Assembly (NCBI GenBank): GCA_934661735.1
Contig: CAKUJN010000052.1
Span: forward strand, 1 to 14,735
Reading direction: 5' to 3'
DNA from: an uncultured Oscillospiraceae bacterium
GTDB taxonomy: Bacteria > Bacillota > Clostridia > Oscillospirales > Oscillospiraceae
Length of the DNA stretch: 14,735 nucleotides
Each line of letters opens with the position of its first letter. Within the stretch, counting starts at the first letter, position 1. Below are positions 6,097-12,847 of this stretch, one piece after another. The notes under the pieces were generated by a model. It was not told the DNA's origin, searched no databases, and worked only from the letters and a program-made list of their open reading frames with translations. A program made the translations under genes and the position numbers.

Positions 6097-6703
6097 CGCG
6101 TCTCAACTCCTCAAACCTCGCCTCGTCAAAATTGGGATTCCGCTCGCCGAGCGGCGCGCCGCATACGGCGCAGCCGCCCTTTTCCGCCTCCGCCCTGCAC
6201 GACGGGCACAGCCGCTCCAGCCGCTCCTCCTCGTCCAGCGTCATCTGCAATACACAGTACAGATATTCCCCGTCCGTCATCTCTTTTGCCCGCGCCTCCG
6301 ACGGCAGCACGCCGAACGCGCGCAGCACGCGCCATTTCAGCCGCTCATACGCGTCCTCGCGCAGCTCGTCCATGATCTGCTCATGTCCCTCGGTGCAGCA
6401 CGACGGATTCTCCTCCGCGCACAGCGCCAGATACCGCCGCGTCCAGAAGCCGATCTGCTCCGCCGGCATGGCCCGCAAAACGGCCTCGCCGCTTTCAAAC
6501 AGCCGCTTCCCGTCTCTTCGCGCCGCCCTTGCCAGAATGCACGCGTTCAGCGCCAGTCCCGCCGTCTCCGCGTCGCCGTCCGCCATGCGTCCGGCCTCAT
6601 ACCGCGCCTGCATCAGCTCATACGCTGAAATCAGATGCAGCTCCGCGCCGTTTTTCAGGGCGGCGCGCCGCGCGCCGCCCTGAATTGCCGAAAGTCTGCC
6701 CAT
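5987..6703 (-). CDS. Tail assembly chaperone-like protein with zinc-ribbon motif
   Basis: A protein of up to 238 residues that starts inside the tube stop codon (TAATG). Its place after the tail tube is that of XkdN/gpG-type chaperones, which bind tape measure and tube subunits during tail assembly. The N-terminal ISAYELMQARYEAGRM and the helices that follow fit such proteins loosely. Residues 166-181 hold CPSC...CAVC, a likely zinc ribbon, followed by NPNFDEARFEELRR. From about residue 203 the composition turns to Gly/Ala repeats (ASGAGGDGGKSG), exactly where the next gene's frame begins, so the last ~36 residues look like read-through of another coding frame. The function rests mainly on position. 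Confidence 0.7.
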   Translation of the reverse strand: MGRLSAIQGGARRAALKNGAELHLISAYELMQARYEAGRMADGDAETAGLALNACILARAARRDGKRLFESGEAVLRAMPAEQIGFWTRRYLALCAEENPSCCTEGHEQIMDELREDAYERLKWRVLRAFGVLPSEARAKEMTDGEYLYCVLQMTLDEEERLERLCPSCRAEAEKGGCAVCGAPLGERNPNFDEARFEELRRGGLCTGAASGAGGDGGKSGNADGNGAAGASADAPEA

Positions 6704-7089
6704 TATACGCCCGTCTCCACGCGGCGTCCGGCCTCAATCGTGACCTTTTCCATCACGTTTCCGCCCACCTCCGCGCTCTCCTGCATCTGGCTCCACTGAC
6801 AGCCCGAGTAGATCACGTTCCGGTCCGGCTTGCACACGACCAGCGAGAAATTGTCCAGCGTCATGAAGTCCAGTCCGTCCCGAATGGCCTCGTCCGTCGC
6901 ATAGATGCGCGTCAGCTCCAGCGTGTACCTGCCCTGTCCGCGGATGGTCGCCACCGGCGCCTCCTGCCCGAACGCGTAAATCGCCTTGCTCGACCGCGTC
7001 GCCGTCACGCGGTAGCTCTGCACCACCGCCACGCGTACGCCGTTGACCTCCAGATAGATATCCGCCGTCGTCGGAATTTTTGCCGTCAT
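6703..7089 (-). CDS. xkdM: Contractile tail tube protein, XkdM-like
   Basis: A 128-residue protein that forms the inner tube of a contractile tail. The family layout is visible: the N-terminal strands DIYLEVNGVRVAVVQSYRVTA, then SKAIYAFGQEAPVATIRGQGRYTLELTRIY in the middle, and the closing MEKVTIEAGRRVE. Length fits the XkdM family, which usually has 130-150 residues. AAGGGGG lies seven bases before the ATG. It follows the sheath gene after a 12-base gap, the standard sheath-tube order. No odd features. Confidence 0.92.
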   Translation of the reverse strand: MTAKIPTTADIYLEVNGVRVAVVQSYRVTATRSSKAIYAFGQEAPVATIRGQGRYTLELTRIYATDEAIRDGLDFMTLDNFSLVVCKPDRNVIYSGCQWSQMQESAEVGGNVMEKVTIEAGRRVETGV

Positions 7090-7101
7090 TTCCGTTCCCC
7101 C

Positions 7102-8154
7102 TTATACGCTGATGTGCGCGGTCAGATAAATCCGGTTCAGTCCGTGCACCACCGCGAATTCAAATTCCACCACGCACACCGTCGGGTCTGTCGTCGACGC
7201 CGTGACCGTCAGATGGTCATAGCGCTCGATGATCTCCCTGTCAATCCGGTCCTCCAGCTCCACCACGACCTGACTGCGGATGGCGTTGCGCGTCAGCGCG
7301 TTGTTTTTCGCCCTTGCAAACTTCGCGCGCAGCGACGTGCGGATTGCCGGAATCACATCGTCCACAATCAGCATTGTCGTCAGCTCCCTAAACGTCTGAT
7401 CGGCGCTTCCGCCGGTCTTTGTTCTGGTCGTCAGCCCACGGATGACGCTGACCTTTCCCCCGATACACTCCAATACCGTCACGCCCGCCGCAACCAGCGC
7501 GTCATACTCCGTATCCTCATACGACGCGCTCACGCCGCTGATACCGCGCAGAACCTGCCCGTTCAGCGGCATGGCCGGATCGGACTGGTCCGTCAGTACG
7601 CCCGCCAGCGCGGCGGCCGCCATGCACCCGCCCGCTGCGCTTGTCTCTCCCGTCAGATACACATCCGGCGCCATCAGCACCATCCGCTCCGAGTTCAGCG
7701 CCTGCGCCCGCTCGGCCAGCTTTTCCTTCGTCGGCCCGCTCATGCCCGCAATGCCGATACACTCGCCGCGCTGACCGCTCGCCGCCTCCACCGCGTCGCG
7801 GAGCGCCTTGTGCACCGCCTCCAGCGCGCTTCCCACCACGCAGAAGCTCGCCTGCTTCTCCGCAAAAATCAGGGCCAGCGCCGTCGTATATGCCGCCGCG
7901 GTGTCCTCCGCCACAGGACAGGCCAATACCGTCCCCGCGCCGTTCTGATACGCCAGCCGCAGCATCCTGCCCAGCTGGCTGTTCTCGCCGAACACGCTCT
8001 TCCCCGCGGAATACGACGTCACCGTATACAGTCCCGCCTTCGCCTCCGAAAGCCCCGCCAGCGCAATCACGCGCTCCGAGCGTCCGGTCGCCGTAATCGA
8101 CGACGCGTCGTAATCCGAATACACGCCCGGCCGCTCATGGTAAACAATGCTCAT
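7102..8154 (-). CDS. xkdK: Contractile tail sheath protein, XkdK-like
   Basis: A 350-residue tail sheath protein; its subunits wrap the tube and contract to drive it into a target cell. The N-terminus (YHERPGVYSDYDASS) and the C-terminal FEFAVVHGLNRIYLTAHISV are diagnostic, as is the segment IVDDVIPAIRTSLRAKFARAKNNALTRNAIR before it (about residues 265-296). It is shorter than PBSX XkdK, so extra surface domains are absent, as in the compact sheaths of clostridial phages and diffocins. Its presence makes the particle myovirus-like. The ATG overlaps the upstream stop as ATGA and has GGGAGA upstream. Confidence 0.94.
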   Translation of the reverse strand: MSIVYHERPGVYSDYDASSITATGRSERVIALAGLSEAKAGLYTVTSYSAGKSVFGENSQLGRMLRLAYQNGAGTVLACPVAEDTAAAYTTALALIFAEKQASFCVVGSALEAVHKALRDAVEAASGQRGECIGIAGMSGPTKEKLAERAQALNSERMVLMAPDVYLTGETSAAGGCMAAAALAGVLTDQSDPAMPLNGQVLRGISGVSASYEDTEYDALVAAGVTVLECIGGKVSVIRGLTTRTKTGGSADQTFRELTTMLIVDDVIPAIRTSLRAKFARAKNNALTRNAIRSQVVVELEDRIDREIIERYDHLTVTASTTDPTVCVVEFEFAVVHGLNRIYLTAHISV

Positions 8155-8636
8155 TTCACTTCTCCCTTTAAGATAAAGTCCGTAAATTCCGTCTCGTCCT
8201 CATTCGCCACGGCATACACATATGCCTCCGCCTCCACGCGCACCGTGCACCGGTAGCAGTCCCCCGCCGCGTCATATCCGCACTGCTCCACCGTCAGCGC
8301 GCCCAGCCGCACCACCGGCGACGGCCTCGACAATGCCGCCGCCAGCTTTTCCGCCTCCTGCATGCACCGTTGCGCGCCAAGCGCGCGCGGGCAGAATACC
8401 CGCAGATACACCTCCGCCTCCAGCCGCCTGCCATAAAGCGGCGTCAGCGACCCGTCCGCCTGCTCCTCCACGCCCAGATACGCATATACCGCGCGTCCCG
8501 CGCCCTTTGCCTTCAGAAGTCCCACCGCCGTGCACGGCTGTGTCAGCGCCGGCATCGCCCCCGCCGGAAACGCCTTCACGGCGCGGATTCCCGCCGCCTC
8601 CGCCAGCCGTATGACCGCCTCAATCAGCTTTTCCAT
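8151..8636 (-). CDS. Tail terminator/neck protein, XkdJ-like by position
   Basis: A 161-residue protein directly before the sheath gene, the usual place of the tail terminator that caps the tail and joins it to the neck. It starts with a helix (KLIEAVIRLAEAAGIRAVKAFP), continues with beta strands (AVYAYLGVE, RLEAEVYLRVFCP), then a helix and a final strand pair (CYRCTVRVEAEAYVYAV), the alpha/beta order of the terminator fold. The ATG at 8636 has GGAGG four bases upstream; the longer frame upstream overlaps the previous gene. Assignment is by position and fold pattern only. Confidence 0.68.
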   Translation of the reverse strand: MEKLIEAVIRLAEAAGIRAVKAFPAGAMPALTQPCTAVGLLKAKGAGRAVYAYLGVEEQADGSLTPLYGRRLEAEVYLRVFCPRALGAQRCMQEAEKLAAALSRPSPVVRLGALTVEQCGYDAAGDCYRCTVRVEAEAYVYAVANEDETEFTDFILKGEVK

Positions 8637-8962
8637 ACGCCCTCCGCCTCGGCGGGGCGCAGCAGCGCCCACACATACATCGCGCGGTCGTCCATGCACA
8701 GCAGCTCCGCCCTGCACACGCGGTAAATCCGCTCACGGAAGCAGACCGTGTCGTCCGCGCCCAGCACCGGCTCCGCCGGCCCGATATACACATACCGCTG
8801 CGCCGGAAGCTCGCCCAGCTCCGCAATCGTCCGCATCGCCTCCTGCCGGCCCTTTTCCGTCACCGGCTGCAAAAACGCGCGCACCGCGTGCGTTTCCCCG
8901 TTCCGAACCACATTCATCCTGCACCCGTACCGCCGCAGAATCGCGTCAATTGCCTCCTTCAT
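8624..8962 (-). CDS. Head closure (stopper) protein, XkdH-like by position
   Basis: A 112-residue protein. A short helix (KEAIDAILRRYG) leads into beta strands (CRMNVVRNGETHAVRAFLQPV, RYVYIGPAEPVLGADDTVCFRERIYRV), the small beta-barrel pattern of head-closure proteins that plug the portal and receive the tail. The motif ...YVYIGP.....L..GD.V... resembles the XkdH/DUF3599 group, with GADD in place of the usual GD. The ATG at 8962 overlaps the upstream stop as ATGA. It overlaps the next gene by 13 bases. Confidence 0.68.
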   Translation of the reverse strand: MKEAIDAILRRYGCRMNVVRNGETHAVRAFLQPVTEKGRQEAMRTIAELGELPAQRYVYIGPAEPVLGADDTVCFRERIYRVCRAELLCMDDRAMYVWALLRPAEAEGVWKS

Positions 8963-9315
8963 CCGCGCACCCCCGCAAACGCAAAGCCCCTGCGGCTGAA
9001 CGGCCGCATCAGAAGCATCGCCTGCGTGCACAGATCGTCCGCCGTCTGCGCGCCGCCCGCCGTGACCGAAACGCTGCCCATCGTAAACGCGCGCACGCCC
9101 GCGGCCACGCCGCCCGCGCAGAAGCGTCCCGCCGCCAGCAGGGCCGCCGCGCAGATCAGACTCTCGCGGCATGCCTCCGCCGTGACCTCCGGCCGCAGCG
9201 AAGCCGTCAGCTCCTGCTCCGCCGCCGCGCACAGCGCCCGAAGCGCCGCCTCGCTCTCCGCCTCCGGCCGTGCGAACACGGCCGCCACGGCGTAGATTTC
9301 CTCCGTCCGCGCCAC
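8959..9315 (-). CDS. Head-tail connector (adaptor) protein
   Basis: A 118-residue, mostly helical protein right after the major capsid gene, where phages encode the gp6/gp15/YqbG-type adaptor ring that extends the portal. It is Ala-rich with helices at about 3-50 (EEIYAVAAVF, EAALRALCAAAEQELTASL) and a second block (CRESLICAAALLAAGRF), followed by a Gly-rich turn and a conserved-looking SVSVTAG segment that connectors often show before the last helix. The start is a GTG directly after the capsid TGA, with only a weak upstream ribosome binding site, so coupling is likely. Function is from position and helix pattern. Confidence 0.68.
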   Translation of the reverse strand: MARTEEIYAVAAVFARPEAESEAALRALCAAAEQELTASLRPEVTAEACRESLICAAALLAAGRFCAGGVAAGVRAFTMGSVSVTAGGAQTADDLCTQAMLLMRPFSRRGFAFAGVRG

Positions 9316-10341
9316 TCAGATCACCAGAACCTTTGCGCTCTCCGGCATGATCTTGCCAAAGCCCGAGATCGACGTGATGGCCGCGCGCTCCAGCTGACGG
9401 TCGATCAGCTTGTCATATTCCACGCTTACCTCGCCCGCCTGCACCATCTCCAGCGCATAGCGTCTGTCCAGACCGATAATCGTGCCCTCCTTCACGCACG
9501 GCGAGCGCAGCAGCTGCGCGCCCAGCGGCGTGCACAGCGAGCCGGTGCCCTGGAAATTCAGACCCGCCGCCGCATTCTGCATTTCCGAGAGCTTCAGAAG
9601 CTTCACCAGCGCTCCGTTCGAGGCCAGCATCGTGTTCAGCGTATACGGCTCAAACTGCGACCAGAACTCCACCAGCTGCGCATAGCTCAGCGTTCCCTTC
9701 GTTCCGCTCATCGGGCTTGTCCCGATCTTCAGCTCTGCCGCCGCGTTGTTGTTGCCGTCGCCGTTGACCAGCACGTCCACCGCGTCCTGCACATGCATCT
9801 GCTGGATATAGCTGCCGATCTGGCGCAGCGTCACCGAAAACAGATCCAGCTTCTGGAAGCGGATTGCCTCATACGACGCCACCAGCATTCTGCCGCGCTT
9901 GTTCAGCTTCACCAGATTGCTCTTTGTCCTCACCTCCGTCGCTGGAATGCTCGCGCCCTCTGCCACCTGCATCAGCTTTTTGTCGTCCTCCGACGCGGCG
10001 GTGTACACGCTGCGATAGTCCATCGAGTCAATCGTCGTCACGCTCGCCGTGATCTTCGGCAGCACGTCGTTTTCCTCCATGCCCTGTCTGACCGTGCGCG
10101 CGATGTACTCCGGAAACAGCACGCTCGACTGCATCGTGCGGAAGAATTTCTCCACCGGATCGGAATACGCGCCTCTCGCGCGGATGTCAAACCGCTTCAG
10201 CTGTCTCTGGAACGCATCCGTCCCCTCCAGCGCCGTGCCCCTGTAGTTTTCGCTCGGGTCCAGACCCTCCAGAACCTGCGTAAAGCTTTTTCCGCTCTCG
10301 CGGTACATGCCCTTTTCCAGCTTGATCGTGTCAAATCCCAT
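9316..10341 (-). CDS. Major capsid protein, HK97-fold, XkdG-like
   Basis: A 341-residue major head protein. It has an acidic/Gly N-arm (KLEKGMYRESGKSFTQVLEGLDPSENYRG is the region at the N-terminus), a first core segment EYIARTVRQGMEENDVLPKITA, then SMDYRSVY, AEGASIPATEVRTKSN and LVKLNKRGRMLVASYEAIRF, typical of HK97-fold capsid proteins in PBSX-like phages, and a closing RYALEMVQAGEVSVEYDKLIDRQLERAAI domain. Two ATG codons lie six bases apart; the second (10341) is chosen because GGAGG then sits nine bases away rather than three. It looks full length. A separate decoration gene precedes it. Confidence 0.9.
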   Translation of the reverse strand: MGFDTIKLEKGMYRESGKSFTQVLEGLDPSENYRGTALEGTDAFQRQLKRFDIRARGAYSDPVEKFFRTMQSSVLFPEYIARTVRQGMEENDVLPKITASVTTIDSMDYRSVYTAASEDDKKLMQVAEGASIPATEVRTKSNLVKLNKRGRMLVASYEAIRFQKLDLFSVTLRQIGSYIQQMHVQDAVDVLVNGDGNNNAAAELKIGTSPMSGTKGTLSYAQLVEFWSQFEPYTLNTMLASNGALVKLLKLSEMQNAAAGLNFQGTGSLCTPLGAQLLRSPCVKEGTIIGLDRRYALEMVQAGEVSVEYDKLIDRQLERAAITSISGFGKIMPESAKVLVI

Positions 10342-10365
10342 TTTCATTCTCCTCCCGTTTTATTA

Positions 10366-10713
10366 TCACAGAAATACGCCAACCGTCTTGCCCGTGCTGT
10401 CCACGCGGACGACCAGACAGCTTCTGCCGCCGCTTGTCGCCGCCTTTACGCCGCCTGTGCCGTCCGCGGCCAGCGCCGCGTAGCCCAGCGCCGGCGCCGT
10501 GTCGCCGGAATAGCGCAGCTCCGCGTAGCCGCTCATCTGTACGGCGGCCGCGCCGCCGCGAAGCTCCTCGCACACGCCGCAGAACGCGTCGCCGTCGTCG
10601 CACGCGCCGACCGTCCCGTTCGCCGTGATCTTGCATACCGCGTCCTTTGCCGCGTCCGCCGCAGCCGCAAAGGTCACATACTGACCGCCGATTGCCTCAA
10701 ATGAAATTGCCAT
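10366..10713 (-). CDS. Capsid decoration-like protein
   Basis: A 115-residue, beta-rich protein between protease and major capsid genes, the usual place of gpD-type head decoration proteins. It begins with a short strand (ISFEAIGGQYVTFA) and continues with small strands and Gly turns, as in beta-barrel decoration proteins. It has five cysteines (C27, C38, C45, C48, C99), including a CxxC, which is uncommon for such a small head protein. The ATG at 10713 has a near-perfect AAGGAGGAG ribosome binding site, consistent with high expression. The identity is inferred from position and composition. Confidence 0.72.
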   Translation of the reverse strand: MAISFEAIGGQYVTFAAAADAAKDAVCKITANGTVGACDDGDAFCGVCEELRGGAAAVQMSGYAELRYSGDTAPALGYAALAADGTGGVKAATSGGRSCLVVRVDSTGKTVGVFL

Positions 10714-10745
10714 GTAGTCTCCTCCTTCAATTTTATCTCTTTATC

Positions 10746-10772
10746 ATTTCACCGGCTCCCGCCGGATGAAAT
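10746..10772. repeat. Imperfect hairpin upstream of the head genes
   Basis: ATTTCACCGGC (10746-10756) pairs with GCCGGATGAAAT (10761-10772) around TCCC, with one bulged base. It lies in the 149-base gap between protease and decoration genes, the largest gap inside the operon. There is no T-tract on the minus side, so it is not a terminator. It could stabilise or mark a processed 5' end of the mRNA for decoration and capsid proteins. I see no good promoter in this gap. Confidence 0.45.
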
Positions 10773-10862
10773 TCCGTGTTTTCCCGCGCTCCCACAGCCG
10801 GCCCGCCGGCCGCGCCGCCTTCGCAGCGATGATGAAACCGGCAGGCGCTGTCAGCGGTTCCC

Positions 10863-11732
10863 TCAGACCAGAAACGCACTGTCCGTTTTTTCCGTCTCCG
10901 CCCCCGCGTGCGGCAGCTGCGTGTACAGCGGCAGCCGCTCCGCGGCCTTGCACTGCATCGCGCCCGTCGCCTCAATCAGGCGCTCCGGCTCCAGCGCCGC
11001 CGCCATCTGCCGCAGCGCATCCTCTTTCAGCCCCGTGTCCAGCGTCAGCGCCAGCTGCACAAACTCCTGCTCCAGCCGCGCGCGATACCGTCTCCCCAGA
11101 AGCGCCTGCTTCCGCAGCACAATCACCTCGTCTGGCGAAATCCATCCCTCCGCCTTCATTTTCTTCATCACGCCCGCGTCCCTCTGCGCGGGCACCGCCA
11201 CAAACGAAAACTCATACGCGTCCTTCGGCTCGCACAAAACGGCCACGCACGTCTGCCCGCCGTAGCTCTGCCCCTTCTGATGGCCGCAGCTCCCGTATTC
11301 CTCTCCGCATACCGAGCACACGCGCCGCCCCATCGCGCAGCCGACCGACACCTCTTTTTTGATGCCGCCCTCAATCTCCCGAATCAGCTCTGCCGTCCGT
11401 TCCCCGCGCAGAATATACGCCCATGCCTTCACATACGCCGCATCCGGCTCGTATTCCACGCCCGCGTCAAAGATGCGCGCCACCTGCTTCTCGCTCGACC
11501 ACGCGTGGTCGCAGATGCCGGTCTTTCCGATGAACATCGGTGCCAGCCGTTCCAGCGCCTCCGTCGAAAACCGTTCAAAATCGCGGTCCGTCCGGTCGTC
11601 GCACAGCCGCACGGAGAACACATAGACCTCCTCCGCCGTCAGCGGCGTTTTCGCCTGCGCGTTGATTTTTTCCAGCTGCACCTCGTCCGGCGTCCCCGTC
11701 GTCAGAACGCTTGCCTGCTTTCTGATTTTCAT
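10863..11732 (-). CDS. Capsid maturation protease/scaffold with zinc-knuckle insert
   Basis: A 289-residue protein in the slot of PBSX XkdF, between portal and head genes. The N-terminal domain has GKTGICDHAW with His76 and KKEVSVGCA with Ser129, spaced as the catalytic His and Ser of phage prohead (herpes assemblin-like) serine proteases. CSVCGEEYGSCGH (C139, C142, C149, H151) makes a probable zinc site just after Ser129, and AYEFSFVAVPAQ closes the domain. Residues ~200-260 are helical and charged and may act as scaffold. The ATG at 11732 overlaps the portal stop (ATGA) and has GGAGG seven bases upstream; longer frames upstream are antisense or overlap shadows of the portal gene. The catalytic residues are inferred from motif position. 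Confidence 0.8.
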   Translation of the reverse strand: MKIRKQASVLTTGTPDEVQLEKINAQAKTPLTAEEVYVFSVRLCDDRTDRDFERFSTEALERLAPMFIGKTGICDHAWSSEKQVARIFDAGVEYEPDAAYVKAWAYILRGERTAELIREIEGGIKKEVSVGCAMGRRVCSVCGEEYGSCGHQKGQSYGGQTCVAVLCEPKDAYEFSFVAVPAQRDAGVMKKMKAEGWISPDEVIVLRKQALLGRRYRARLEQEFVQLALTLDTGLKEDALRQMAAALEPERLIEATGAMQCKAAERLPLYTQLPHAGAETEKTDSAFLV

Positions 11733-12847
11733 TTTTCCGCCTCCATTTCCATCCGGATTTTTTCCGCCTGCGCGCGGTAAAGCGCCGCGCGGCTCTCCTC
11801 CACAATGTCCTGCAATGAAATGTCGTCCCATACAATCTCCGCGCCGCAGCCATAGCCGTTCAGCCGCAGCCACATCCCGCACAGCCGCTCCAGCGCCGGC
11901 TGCACGCACCGCCGGATGGCCCACAGCTCCGATGTCAGCAGATCCGACTGCTGCGCTGCCATCCGCTCGGTCGATGCCCAGCTCAGCCCCAGCAGAAACG
12001 GCGGCAGTCCCGTTTTCGCCACCAGCTGCTCCAGAATCAGCCTTACCGGCGTCTGCGCGTCCAGAATCTGCCCGTCCGCGCCGATGACCCTGATCTCCAC
12101 ATCGCCCACCGCCACAAAGTCGCGCACCGCGCCGTCTCTGCCGTCCTGCATCGCCGCGGACCATTCTCTTGCCATCTGCTCCGCCGCGTCGGCGTCGGCG
12201 GCGCCGTCCTTCGGCCGGTACACAACGGAATACCGCACATTTCCCGCCCGTTCCCAGTTCACGCCGATCGTGCCGTAAATTTTCATCAGCACCTCCGCGA
12301 AAAACGGCATCCCGCGCAGCAGCGACACGCCGTATGGATTTTCCGGCTCCGGATTCCACGTTGAAAACAGAAGCAGCTCCTGATACGGCAGCTTCCGGAA
12401 TTTCCCGTTTTCGTACACGCCCAGCGCAAAATCTAGCGGTCCCGCGCCCTCCTGCACATGGACCCTTGTCACATCGCCCCAGCATACCGCGCGCAGCGCG
12501 CCGCCGGAGACGACCATTTCGCCCACCGCGCGCCCGTATGTCAGCAGGCTGTCCAGATACGCCGACAAGAAGCATTCCACGCCGTACTGCCCTCTGCCCG
12601 TCGGGACCGTCCGCAGAAACTCGCGCAGCTCCGCCTGCGCCCGCGCGTCACCGCACCGCACCGCAAACCCGCCCGTCAGCCTCACCAGCTTTCCGATTGC
12701 CGCGTCCAGAACCGGCACGGCGCTGCGCACCCTGCGGTACAGCTCCGTCTCCGCGCCCAGATCCACACACTGCGCCATCTGCCCGAACGGCTGCGCCGCT
12801 CCCTGCCGGAGCTGCGCCGCCTTGCATACCGTCTCCCGTTTCTTCAT
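11729..12847 (-). CDS. Portal protein (compact, XkdE-like)
   Basis: A 372-residue portal that forms the ring through which DNA enters the head. Diagnostic segments are the phrase ending STWNPEPENPYGVSLLRGM (about 162-180), the helix MKIYGTIGVNWERAGNVRY (188-206), and TGLPPFLLGLSWASTERMAAQ (279-299), the 'stay-on' motif of portal families. The C-terminus is a charged helix. It is about 100 residues shorter than PBSX XkdE, chiefly at the C-terminal side. The ATG overlaps the terminase stop as ATGA and has GAGG seven bases upstream. Confidence 0.9.
   Translation of the reverse strand: MKKRETVCKAAQLRQGAAQPFGQMAQCVDLGAETELYRRVRSAVPVLDAAIGKLVRLTGGFAVRCGDARAQAELREFLRTVPTGRGQYGVECFLSAYLDSLLTYGRAVGEMVVSGGALRAVCWGDVTRVHVQEGAGPLDFALGVYENGKFRKLPYQELLLFSTWNPEPENPYGVSLLRGMPFFAEVLMKIYGTIGVNWERAGNVRYSVVYRPKDGAADADAAEQMAREWSAAMQDGRDGAVRDFVAVGDVEIRVIGADGQILDAQTPVRLILEQLVAKTGLPPFLLGLSWASTERMAAQQSDLLTSELWAIRRCVQPALERLCGMWLRLNGYGCGAEIVWDDISLQDIVEESRAALYRAQAEKIRMEMEAEK

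Noticed and set aside
1809..6703. Type VI secretion or extracellular contractile injection system
   Set aside because: No TssB/C pair, TssM, ClpV or eCIS AAA ATPase is present, and the cluster includes terminase, portal and capsid genes with an Xkd gene order, so a phage-type particle is the simpler reading.
6529..8256. A 575-codon open frame on the plus strand
   Set aside because: It is antisense to tube and sheath genes, which have clear family motifs; the Arg/His-rich composition marks it as a shadow.
8530..10704. A 724-codon open frame on the plus strand
   Set aside because: It is antisense to six well-supported phage genes, is rich in Arg/His/Ala as expected for a GC-rich shadow, and has no ribosome binding site or recognisable domain.
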